Positions 44,703 to 52,251 of a stretch of DNA of 64,000 bases are shown piece after piece. The notes beneath the pieces are model-generated. The model made no database searches and had not been told where the DNA came from. It saw only the letters and a list, made by a program, of their open reading frames with translations. How positions within the stretch are numbered: position 1 is the first letter of the stretch; every line of letters starts with the position of its first letter. This stretch comes from Arctic95D-9 sp035967665 (GTDB taxonomy: Bacteria; Verrucomicrobiota; Verrucomicrobiia; Verrucomicrobiales; DEV007). The stretch lies in NCBI GenBank assembly GCA_035967665.1, contig JAYWLB010000088.1:62001-126000 (forward strand), read 5' to 3'. The position numbers were made by a program, and so were the translations under genes.

Positions 44703-45285
44703 TTAGCCCGAGGGTCGAAGAAAGAAGCCGTCCATCAATGAGCCTCTCAACGATGTTGGAAACCCTGACAAGGTGCTCTACGTGAGTTGAATTAAACCCA
44801 TCCTGCGAATTGCCGGATTCCTGAAGCTGGACACAGGAGAGGACGCCGCGAAGTTTGAAGCTGAAATAGAAAGGCACCGCAATCATCGCGGTGGTATGCT
44901 TCGCAATTTTCCGGTCGAGAGTATCGTCATGCCCCTCGCTCGCCTGAATGTCATTCTCGCAATACGGTTGCTGCTGCGCATACACCATCGAAATAATACC
45001 ACTGCCAACCGGTTGCTTAAAGCCGACGAGATTCGACGCGTCACTTCCGGAGTTTGCCACAGCAACGAGAAACTGCTCTTCGGTATCCGCCAACCAGACG
45101 GTCCCTTCGCAACCGCCCACCTTGGCGTATGCAGCTTCGAGAAGAGAGAGAGAAGTTTGATCGATCAACTCGGCAACCCCCATCGGGTCGCTTGAATGAA
45201 ACCACGCGTCGAGATGTTGTTCGACCTCCGCCCCGAGCTGGGACAGGGCGGGATTTCGAAGCAGCCGGGTTTTAGCACCAATCAT
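44689..45285 (-). CDS. GAF domain protein
   Basis: A 198-residue soluble protein that is essentially one GAF domain: VGGCEGTVWLADTEEQFLVAVANSG (about 56-80), VGSGIISMVYAQQQPYCEND (about 92-111) and MIAVPFYFSFKLRGVLSCVQL (about 133-153). The standard P-G-x-G-x-x-G-x-V and A-V-P-l-x-x signatures are preserved in modified form. GAF domains bind small molecules or chromophores and often sense cyclic nucleotides or redox state. It sits between a 73-residue protein (17-base gap) and a subtilase (14-base overlap). It could set the activity of the peptidase. Confidence 0.82.
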   Translation of the reverse strand: MIGAKTRLLRNPALSQLGAEVEQHLDAWFHSSDPMGVAELIDQTSLSLLEAAYAKVGGCEGTVWLADTEEQFLVAVANSGSDASNLVGFKQPVGSGIISMVYAQQQPYCENDIQASEGHDDTLDRKIAKHTTAMIAVPFYFSFKLRGVLSCVQLQESGNSQDGFNSTHVEHLVRVSNIVERLIDGRLLSSTLGLSDVG

Positions 45286-45302
45286 CAGGAATAGAAGGAA
45301 CT

Positions 45303-45524
45303 CTACCCCTGAGAGCGAAGTTGCTCAACTAACTGATGCAGCGCTTTTTCGTTTCCGAGAATACTGGGAAGAATTTCATCGCGCTTTGCTTCGTCAAGTT
45401 TCCCTGCGGCGAAAAGTTGAATCTGTTCCATTTCCTCCGCAGTCAAAGTTGCGGAAGAATGACCGCTAACCTCGGGACCGAGATTTTCGAGAAACTGCGC
45501 CAGGATTGAGAAATCGTTGTTCAT
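45303..45524 (-). CDS. 73-residue acidic protein, possible anti-sigma-like factor or peptidase substrate
   Basis: A 73-residue helical protein with no signal. The second half (LTAEEMEQIQLFAAGKLD, then EILPSILGNEKALHQLVEQL) resembles the small zinc-less anti-sigma-like proteins that accompany ECF sigma factors in PVC bacteria. A precursor or substrate of the neighbouring subtilase is also possible, but no leader or Cys/Ser/Thr-rich core is visible. It heads the minus-strand cluster and is preceded by AT-rich DNA. The upstream bases show no Shine-Dalgarno. Confidence 0.55.
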   Translation of the reverse strand: MNNDFSILAQFLENLGPEVSGHSSATLTAEEMEQIQLFAAGKLDEAKRDEILPSILGNEKALHQLVEQLRSQG

Positions 45525-45726
45525 GAGTTGGGAAGGTTAAAGTGAGGAGTTTATTCACAGGAACTGACGACGCAATATTTTCGTTTATGCACCTTTATTT
45601 CACTTTTCGGAGAATTATTTGAAGATAAGCCCATTAGGAACCAAACCACAATGCTCAAACGATAAAAACAGCTTAAATTTATGGTTTTTATATTGACTTC
45701 ACTGGATGCTCAGTTAGAGTCTGCGA

Positions 45727-45820
45727 AGCAAAACTAAGGTCAAAGATGGCCCTAGATATTGTGTTGAGGGGTTATGAGAGCGACGTGAATTGAGAGATTC
45801 GCGTCGCTCTTCTTCGTTTC
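45727..45820 (+). ncRNA. candidate small RNA or leader-peptide transcript
   Basis: A sigma-70-like promoter TTGACT (45693-45698) and TAGAGT (45715-45720) with a 16-base spacer would start a transcript near 45727. It would end at a strong hairpin (GAGCGACGTGAAT with ATTCGCGTCGCTC, 45778-45809) followed by TTCTTCGTTT. Inside is a 15-codon frame, 45746-45793, preceded by TAAGGT and encoding MALDIVLRGYESDVN, whose stop lies in the hairpin loop. The RNA could be a regulatory RNA, or the frame could be translated as a micropeptide. No downstream gene on this strand would be attenuated until smc, about 420 bases away. Confidence 0.35.
45778..45820 (+). terminator. rho-independent terminator
   Basis: A 13-base-pair stem with one T-G pair, a 6-base loop and a following TTCTTCGTTT stretch form a typical intrinsic terminator on the plus strand. 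Confidence 0.7.
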
Positions 45821-45842
45821 AGGGATTTTCCGTCAGTACAGA

Positions 45843-45884
45843 AAAACGGCCCGACACCAAGGTTTAACCCTCCTGCGCCGGGCC
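45843..45884 (-). terminator. rho-independent terminator
   Basis: On the minus strand GGCCCGGCGC pairs with GTGTCGGGCC (10 pairs including two G-U), and the stem is followed by GTTTTTC. It faces the plus-strand terminator at 45778. Confidence 0.65.
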
Positions 45885-46010
45885 GCCCCGTTCCGCACAA
45901 ATTCTTGATAAAACCGCGGCTGAGGCATTCGCAATGCACCTCCGATCCGCGATCTGATTCGGTCAAACTGAGTTCAAACCGAAACGAATATCTCGTGCAG
46001 CCTAACACTG
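45843..46010 (-). ncRNA. candidate structured minus-strand RNA
   Basis: Reading leftward from about 46010, the minus strand holds a branched set of stems. They are TCGGT/ACCGA, then a long hairpin at 45954-45907 (CGCGG and GAGG...CATT arms closed by a GCG loop and followed by GGTTTTATC), then the terminal hairpin. The string of stems without any usable reading frame suggests a structured RNA of roughly 170 bases. It does not match the conserved cores of SRP RNA, tmRNA or RNase P RNA that I can recall. A weak -10/-35 pair lies near 46020-46050. Confidence 0.3.
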
Positions 46011-46237
46011 TTGCGACTGTATGCAACCTCAAAGATTAAAATTTCACAATTTAGACACTTATTTTTTAAACATTTCTCAATTTTTGAGCATTTTCGGCTA
46101 TAAATTGAGAAAATTGCGGTTAATTCACTCGACAGATCGTAAACAAACCTCATTGTAAGGAAAGATTTATCATATTTGAGAATTAACTTCTTAGATTTGA
46201 TATCTTTGACACGACACAAACACCTTTCCCCACGATC

Positions 46238-49200
46238 ATGCGCCTGAAATCTCTCGAGATTCATGGATTCAAATCCTTTGCTGACAAAACCAAGCTCGAC
46301 TTTCACGAGGGAGTGACTGGCATCGTCGGGCCGAACGGGTGCGGAAAGTCTAATATTGTCGACTCAATGCGTTGGGTTCTCGGGGAGACCTCCGCCAAGG
46401 CTCTCCGTGGCGGGGAGATGTCCGACGTCATTTTTAACGGCACGGACAAGCGCTCCCCTCTCGGGATGGCGGAAGTGACCCTGACACTCTCAGGCTGTAC
46501 CGGCATTCTCGATACAGATTACGATGAGGTCTCGCTTGGCCGCCGCGTTTTCCGCGACGGAAAGAGCGAATATCTCATTAACAAGCAACCCTGCCGTCTT
46601 AAGGACATCCATGGATTGCTCATGGACACCGGTATCGGTCGCTCCAGCTACTCCATCATGGAGCAGGGCAAGATTGACATGTTGCTCAGCTCCAAGCCGG
46701 AGGACAGACGCGCAGTTTTCGAGGAAGCTGCGGGAATCACGAAATACAAAACGCAGAAAAAAGAAGCCCTTCGCAAGCTCGACTACACCGAAGCCAACCT
46801 CGTTCGTATTCGCGATGTCATTGCCGAGAACGAACGCCAGATCCGCTCCCTCTCGCGTCAGGCGTCCAAAGCGAAACGCTACCAGGGACTCTTCGACGAC
46901 GTCAAAACTCTGGAACTCCATCTCAGCCACAAGCAGTGGAGAGAACTTCGCGGAGAGAAATCAGAACTCACCACTTCGACTCGCAATCTTCGACTCCAAC
47001 AGGATGAACTCGAAGACGCGATCGAGAAACGCCAGGCTGAGATGGCGGCAGCCCGTGTCGAATATCAGGAAATTGAAAACCGCCTGACACAGCTCCAAAG
47101 TCAGCTCGCGAAACTCGACAACGAAGTAACCAATGCAAGCAACCGCATTGAATTCAACGGAGAGCGGACTCACGAACTCACCCTTCTGATCAAGAAGAAT
47201 GAGGACGATCTCACTCAAACCGGTGAAAAGCTCGAACGCCAGAAAGCGGATATTGAAACGGCGAACCGTCAGCTCGAAACGGTCTTCGAACAGATTGAGA
47301 AACAACAGGCTTCGGTCGAGGCACTCGATCAGGAAACCCGTGATGCCCGCGAACTGAGAGAGAAACTCAACCTCCAGTTGCGTGAAATAGAGGAACAGAA
47401 GAGCACCCTGAAAAGCCGAATCGCCAGCCTCGAAGCCACGATTGAGACCAACGAAAGGCAATCAGATTCAGACAACCATCGCTCGGGGCAGCTGACGAAC
47501 GAGTCGAGCCGGCTCGAAGATGATCGCAAAGAACGCCAGAAGAGCGCCACTGAGCTGAAGGAACAGATCAATCAGCATCAATCGTCAATCGACGAGTTCT
47601 CGGAAACCCTCGCGGGGATGGAGCAAAAATACCATCAGGCGAAGCGTTCCGCCTCAGACCTGCAGGAGAGCCTCAGTACGCTCCACAAACTGAGTGCCGA
47701 AAAAGGTTCCCGTCTCAACGTTCTGCAACAGCTCATCGCGGACGGTGAAGGATTCGAGAAAGGAACTCAGGCAGTTCTCAAGGGGCTCAATGATCCCGAC
47801 TATTTCAAAACACGAATTCGTGAACCTCTCGCTAATTCGATCGAGGTGGATGCCAAATTTGCCGAAGCCATCGAAGCCGCACTCGGACGTCGACTTCAGG
47901 CCGTGATTGTTTCCGACATGGAAGCGGCCGAAAAGGTGATCAACTCACTTCGCGATGAGAAAATCGGACAGGCGTCCGTCATCGCCGAAGAGCAGCTCAT
48001 TTCGACCCGGCGGGAGAAACAGGGCCGGGCCCCACTCGGATCGATCGCATGGGCTGCCGATAAAGTTTCCTGCAAAGCCGACGTTGAGCCGCTCGTGACC
48101 AAACTGCTCGAACAGGTCCTCATCGTTGAAGATCTCAACACCGCACTGCGTCTCCGCAGGAAAAAACCGGGTGTCGCCATGGCAACTCTCGAAGGTGAGT
48201 TTATCTCCCCTGAAGGGATCATTCACGGTGGAAAGTCCGGGGACGACTCCGTTTCGGTACTGAAGATGCAGACTGAAATCCGGGAGCTTCTCAAAATCAC
48301 CGAAGCACTCAAGGAGGAAGTGGAAACCCGTCAGCTTCGCCGCGACGAACTCAACGACCGCGTTAATCAAATCGAAGACGCGCTTCAACAATCCCGCGAA
48401 CGGCTCCAACAGAAGCGCGTCTCAGCTTCGACTCTCGAGGGAAAACTCGCTCTGGTGGAACGCGATCTCAACCAGCTTACGAACAAGATCGAAAGCCTCG
48501 ACTGGGAGAAGAAGGAAGTCGACGAACGCAGGGAAAAAATCACCGGGACGCTGCAGGAGAACATCGCCGAGCGCGACGAATCACTTTCGAAAGTGGAAGC
48601 ACTCGACCGGCAATCCGCGGAGACCTCACAACAGCTCCAGGAAGCCCGCACCCGCGAGGAGTCTGTCATGGAGCGTGTCACCGAGGCACGAACCACCCTC
48701 GCCGTTGAGGACGGGACAAGGAAGAACCTCGAAGAGCAACGTGCTCCGATGATTGCACGTCAGCAGGAACTTGAGGAACTGATTGAGCGTCGCCGCACAG
48801 AGATCACGAATTTTCAGGAGCGCATCGAAAATGCCGCGATTGAAACCACTGACCTTCAGGCAAAGATCGAACAGTGGGCACTGGAAACCACGACACTGTC
48901 GGAAGAACGCTCAACGATTCTGGAAGAGCGCTCCGGCTATTCAGAGCGCATTGAATCCGGCGAAGAGGAGCTCACGGGGAAACGGAAATCAGTACAGAAA
49001 GTTGCCGAGCAGCGCGGTCGTGAAGAAGTCAAAGTGGCACAGCTCGATATCAATCTGGAAAACATCGAGCGGACCTGCCGGAGCCGCTACCGCACTGAAC
49101 TCGAATTTTTCGAGCCCGACAGCCATGCCCTGCTCCTCGCGATCGAAGAGCGTAAAAAGAACGGGGCAACCCGGTCACGCTCCCCCCTTCCCCGCGAAGA

Positions 49201-49978
49201 GGCGGAGGACGATGATGATGATTCCGTCGATTCAGAAAGCAGCGACGAGACGGAAATGGAAATTGAAGATCCCGCCGAGCCCGATTGGGAGTTTGTCGAG
49301 GAAGTCGTCACACAGCTGCGCAATAAACTCGATTCGATGGGCCCGATTAACATCGATGCGATTGAAGAATTTGATGAGCTTGAAGAGCACTACAAATTCA
49401 ATGTCCAGCAGTTGGAGGATCTCGAGAATTCCAAAGAGGAACTTCTTCGCATGATCGCCCGTATCAATCGGGATACCCGCAAAATGTTCTCTGACACCTT
49501 CGCCAAAATCAGGAAGAATTTCCGCGACATGTTCAAGGAGCTCTTCGGCGAGAAGGCGAAAGCCGACCTTCTACTGATGGATGAAGGCGACCCGCTCGAA
49601 TCAGGCATCGACATCATCGCAAAACCTCCCGGTAAAAAATTGCAGTCGATCAGCCTTCTCTCAGGGGGAGAACGATCCATGACAGCCGTGGCCCTCCTCT
49701 TCGGAATCTTCATGGTTAAACCCGCTCCGTTCTGCGTTCTCGATGAGCTCGATGCACCACTCGACGAATCGAACATTACCCGATTCATTCGCGTCCTCGA
49801 CCGCTTCATCGGAAACAGCCAGTTCGTTATCGTGACACACAGTAAACGGACGATGTCACGAGCCGACGTCATGTATGGAGTCTCGATGGAAGAGTTCGGG
49901 GTCTCGAAGACCGTCGGTGTCACCTTCTCAAAAGCAGACGAGGCAAAAGGACTCAAGTCTGCCGGTGTCGGCGGCTAG
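46238..49978 (+). CDS. smc: chromosome segregation protein SMC
   Basis: A 1246-residue SMC ATPase that condenses and aligns chromosomes with ScpAB. It has an N-terminal ATPase half with Walker A GPNGCGKSN (31-39) and a first coiled coil (about 165-500). The hinge (about 505-665) has GRRLQAVIV and GVAMATLEGEFISPEGIIHGG, and the second coiled coil runs to about 960. The C-terminal half has LSGGERSMTAVALLFGIF and VLDELDAPLDESN. An unusual acidic insert rich in D, E and S lies at about 976-1015, just before the C-terminal head. The gene is preceded by an AT-rich leader and no Shine-Dalgarno is evident at ATG 46238. Confidence 0.97.
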   Translation: MRLKSLEIHGFKSFADKTKLDFHEGVTGIVGPNGCGKSNIVDSMRWVLGETSAKALRGGEMSDVIFNGTDKRSPLGMAEVTLTLSGCTGILDTDYDEVSLGRRVFRDGKSEYLINKQPCRLKDIHGLLMDTGIGRSSYSIMEQGKIDMLLSSKPEDRRAVFEEAAGITKYKTQKKEALRKLDYTEANLVRIRDVIAENERQIRSLSRQASKAKRYQGLFDDVKTLELHLSHKQWRELRGEKSELTTSTRNLRLQQDELEDAIEKRQAEMAAARVEYQEIENRLTQLQSQLAKLDNEVTNASNRIEFNGERTHELTLLIKKNEDDLTQTGEKLERQKADIETANRQLETVFEQIEKQQASVEALDQETRDARELREKLNLQLREIEEQKSTLKSRIASLEATIETNERQSDSDNHRSGQLTNESSRLEDDRKERQKSATELKEQINQHQSSIDEFSETLAGMEQKYHQAKRSASDLQESLSTLHKLSAEKGSRLNVLQQLIADGEGFEKGTQAVLKGLNDPDYFKTRIREPLANSIEVDAKFAEAIEAALGRRLQAVIVSDMEAAEKVINSLRDEKIGQASVIAEEQLISTRREKQGRAPLGSIAWAADKVSCKADVEPLVTKLLEQVLIVEDLNTALRLRRKKPGVAMATLEGEFISPEGIIHGGKSGDDSVSVLKMQTEIRELLKITEALKEEVETRQLRRDELNDRVNQIEDALQQSRERLQQKRVSASTLEGKLALVERDLNQLTNKIESLDWEKKEVDERREKITGTLQENIAERDESLSKVEALDRQSAETSQQLQEARTREESVMERVTEARTTLAVEDGTRKNLEEQRAPMIARQQELEELIERRRTEITNFQERIENAAIETTDLQAKIEQWALETTTLSEERSTILEERSGYSERIESGEEELTGKRKSVQKVAEQRGREEVKVAQLDINLENIERTCRSRYRTELEFFEPDSHALLLAIEERKKNGATRSRSPLPREEAEDDDDDSVDSESSDETEMEIEDPAEPDWEFVEEVVTQLRNKLDSMGPINIDAIEEFDELEEHYKFNVQQLEDLENSKEELLRMIARINRDTRKMFSDTFAKIRKNFRDMFKELFGEKAKADLLLMDEGDPLESGIDIIAKPPGKKLQSISLLSGGERSMTAVALLFGIFMVKPAPFCVLDELDAPLDESNITRFIRVLDRFIGNSQFVIVTHSKRTMSRADVMYGVSMEEFGVSKTVGVTFSKADEAKGLKSAGVGG

Positions 49979-50064
49979 AGGTTTTCCATTTCATCTCATT
50001 CCCCGCTTCAGAACTGGCGTCAAAAACCAGTTGAGCCGCGGCCGTCTATCGGGAGATTGAAAGA

Positions 50065-50952
50065 GTGAAACTTATTCAAAGTCCGGTTCTTTTTCTCACC
50101 CTCCTCTTTTTCTGCAAAGGAATGGCGGAAGACAGCGCCATCCTGAAGCCGGAAGGATTCAAGAGCATCGAACTGGTCTCAGCCGTCAAATCAGTGACGC
50201 CGGGTAAAACCTTCCAGGTTGGCTTACTTTTCACCCTCGCCCCGGAATACCATACCTACTGGCGCGGGCCCGGTGTCGTCGGCGTCGCCCCCTCCTTCGA
50301 ATGGGATCTCCCTGAAGGTTTTGAAATTGGAAAAACCTACTGGCCGGCTCCGGAGATCGTCGATATGGCGGGAATCAAAGCGAACGGCTATCATGGCGAA
50401 GCCCTCATCATCACCGAGCTCACCCCGCCGGCATCGCTCGAAACAAAAGAAGTTTCCCTCAAAGTTCGGTCGGCCTGGATGGCTTGCGCCTCGTCCTGCC
50501 AACCGGGCGTAGGAGACTTCTCTATCACGCTTCCGGTTCAGAGCGCTGACGCCCTCACACAACCAAATCCGACACTCGCCGGGAAATTCAGGCAAACCCT
50601 CGAAGCGATCCCCCCCTCTTCCCCCGACGATTGGGAATGGAAAGCGACCCGGGAGGATTCCACGATCAGTTTAAAACTCAAACTGCCGGACTCCGGTGAA
50701 ACGCGGGGATTCGAAGAGATCCATTTTTTCAGCGACGACATGCAGGTTGATTCCGACGAGCCCCAGTCGACTTCAGTACCTCAGGCGGGTGGATTCGACC
50801 TCGTTCAAAAACTTCCCGTCCCGGACTTTGCCCCTGAAAATCCGAAACAACTCTCAGGCCTTCTTTTCAATGCAAAAGGTTGGCCCGGACTTAATTCCAA
50901 ATTCGTCGAGGTCAATATTCCCTGGACGCTCCCCCCACCAGAACATGAGTAA
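50065..50952 (+). CDS. secreted DsbD N-terminal-like (DsbD-alpha) domain protein
   Basis: A 295-residue exported protein with a signal peptide (about 1-21) and one beta-rich domain like the periplasmic alpha domain of DsbD or ScsB. It has LLFTLAPEYHTYWRGPGVVG, LPEGFEIGKTYWPAPEI and the redox-type pair SAWMACASSCQPG (about 141-149). The membrane and thioredoxin domains of DsbD are missing, so it may receive electrons from another protein. The start is a GTG at 50065 with GGGAG nine bases upstream. The stop overlaps the start of the SET gene by 8 bases, suggesting coupling. Confidence 0.75.
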   Translation: MKLIQSPVLFLTLLFFCKGMAEDSAILKPEGFKSIELVSAVKSVTPGKTFQVGLLFTLAPEYHTYWRGPGVVGVAPSFEWDLPEGFEIGKTYWPAPEIVDMAGIKANGYHGEALIITELTPPASLETKEVSLKVRSAWMACASSCQPGVGDFSITLPVQSADALTQPNPTLAGKFRQTLEAIPPSSPDDWEWKATREDSTISLKLKLPDSGETRGFEEIHFFSDDMQVDSDEPQSTSVPQAGGFDLVQKLPVPDFAPENPKQLSGLLFNAKGWPGLNSKFVEVNIPWTLPPPEHE

Positions 50953-51508
50953 AAAATCAGCACTACTCGAAGGAGAGCGATGTGACTCGGAACTGTGCGA
51001 AGTCCGGCAATCGGGAATTCATGGTCGAGGCCTTTTTGCCACCACCAAAATCGAACCCGAGACTTATATCATCGAATACATCGGTGAACGAATCGACAAG
51101 GACGAATCAAACGAGCGGGGCTGGCAGCAGTTTGATATCGCGAAAGAAACCGGCGAGGCCGCCGTCTACATCTTCACCCTCGATGATGACTGGGACATCG
51201 ATGGCAACGTTCCCGAAAATGCGGCCCGGCTCATGAATCACAGCTGCGATCCCAACTGTGAAGCCTTCATTGAGGATGACAAAATCTGGATCGCCGCCCT
51301 TCGTACCATCGAAAAGGACGAAGAGCTGTTTTTTAATTACGGCTTCGATCTCGAGAATTACAAGAGCCACCCCTGCTATTGCGGCACGGAACGATGCGTC
51401 GGCTATATTGCCGGTGAGGATTACTGGTCGAAACTGAAAAAGAAGCTAGAAAAAGCGAAGAAGAAAAAGGCCAAACGCAAAGTGGCAAAGACAAAAACAA
51501 AGGCTTAA
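50945..51508 (+). CDS. SET-domain protein lysine methyltransferase-like
   Basis: A 187-residue protein. Residues about 15-140 form a SET domain: SGIHGRGLFATTKIEPETYIIEYIGE, the cofactor-binding NHSCDPNCEAF and ELFFNYGFD. A cysteine-rich post-SET motif follows (PCYCGTERCVGYI). The last 30 residues are mostly lysine and alanine and resemble histone H1-like or chlamydial Hc tails. The protein could methylate a chromatin or ribosomal protein; the target is unknown. ATG 50945 lies inside the end of the upstream gene. SET proteins are sporadic in bacteria but recurrent in the PVC group. Confidence 0.85.
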   Translation: MSKKSALLEGERCDSELCEVRQSGIHGRGLFATTKIEPETYIIEYIGERIDKDESNERGWQQFDIAKETGEAAVYIFTLDDDWDIDGNVPENAARLMNHSCDPNCEAFIEDDKIWIAALRTIEKDEELFFNYGFDLENYKSHPCYCGTERCVGYIAGEDYWSKLKKKLEKAKKKKAKRKVAKTKTKA

Positions 51509-51547
51509 GCCGACCTTAGCACCGTCCTTCCTGCGCGGAGACCTGAT

Positions 51548-52138
51548 CTAGGGAAGTCGCAACGACTGTCCCTTCTGAATCGAATCATCGGTAAGACCAT
51601 TGACCCGCTTCAGCTCATCCACCGTCGTTCGGTAGCGGTGTGAAAGCGCGAAGAGAGTGTCCCCGGTAACGACCGTGTGATACCTCGCAGATCCTGATCC
51701 GCTCACAGAAGTGGCGGAAGTTGGAGGCGAGACCGGGATCGAAGCGCTTGAAGTGGTTGCAGAATCGATATTCTGGATTGAGCCGGTAACTTCCGCATCC
51801 CGTGCTTCAGAAGCCTGTGCGTAGGTCGGATAAGGCGCAGGGGTCGAACTGCCGGTCTCCTCATCGGCACTTACGGTAGCCAGGGAAGCCTGCTGAGAGG
51901 CACTCCTCGTTTTTCCCGTCGTATTGTTTTTCACCCAGTCCTTCCGGTAGGCACCATTGTCATCAAAGGGATAATCCTTCTTTTCCATCCCGTGACCTGA
52001 GGGCGTGTTCAGCATCGCAGAATCGTATTCGACGTCTTTGTAGGTGCCGGGCCCGGTCTTACACTGAGTCAGAAAAAACGGAGCTGATATCCCCGTCAGC
52101 AGGCAGGCCAGAGATCGTAAAGAGCGGGAAATTTGCAT
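51548..52138 (-). CDS. LysM-domain lipoprotein
   Basis: A 196-residue lipoprotein. A hydrophobic signal ends in a lipobox FFLTQC (Cys about 26), followed by a long low-complexity serine/threonine/alanine-rich linker. A C-terminal LysM domain (about 152-196) reads YHTVVTGDTLFALSHRYRTTVDELKRVNGLTDDSIQKGQSLRLP in overview, of which HTVVTGDTLFAL is the diagnostic core. LysM binds peptidoglycan, so the protein probably links the outer membrane to the wall. It is monocistronic, with AT-rich sequence upstream (52139-52251). Confidence 0.85.
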   Translation of the reverse strand: MQISRSLRSLACLLTGISAPFFLTQCKTGPGTYKDVEYDSAMLNTPSGHGMEKKDYPFDDNGAYRKDWVKNNTTGKTRSASQQASLATVSADEETGSSTPAPYPTYAQASEARDAEVTGSIQNIDSATTSSASIPVSPPTSATSVSGSGSARYHTVVTGDTLFALSHRYRTTVDELKRVNGLTDDSIQKGQSLRLP

Positions 52139-52251
52139 GGCAAAAAAGACTTAACCAAAGGAACGCGTACCACCCCGTAAACCTTTGATAAAATATTCAT
52201 AACAAAAGGGAACTCTAATAATACCCTTTAATTATTAAAAATAAAGTAATC

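Larger units (their letters stand above)
45525..46237. other. 713-base intergenic region with back-to-back terminators
   Basis: No convincing protein gene lies here. The minus-strand open frames at 45772-46032 and 45974-46306 have no coding-like composition and the second runs into smc. Base composition is AT-rich from about 45540 to 45720 and from 46020 to the smc start. The middle holds a plus-strand terminator at 45778-45820 and a minus-strand terminator at 45843-45884, facing each other. The right edge must include the smc promoter and leader, and the left edge the promoter of the 73-residue protein gene on the minus strand. Confidence 0.7.

Noticed and set aside
42925..45524. Calling the cluster a lanthipeptide or cyanobactin biosynthetic locus
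   Set aside because: No precursor peptide, cyclase, YcaO or ABC exporter is visible; only the subtilase and PqqD-like parts recall RiPP systems.
45841..46020. SRP RNA, tmRNA or 6S RNA in the smc upstream gap
   Set aside because: The diagnostic SRP tetraloop core GGAAG...AGCAGCC, the tmRNA T-arm and tag, and the 6S closing-stem pattern are all absent.
45974..46306. 110-codon minus-strand open frame into the start of smc
   Set aside because: Overlaps the smc N-terminus in antisense, has an atypical AT-rich composition and no conserved motif.
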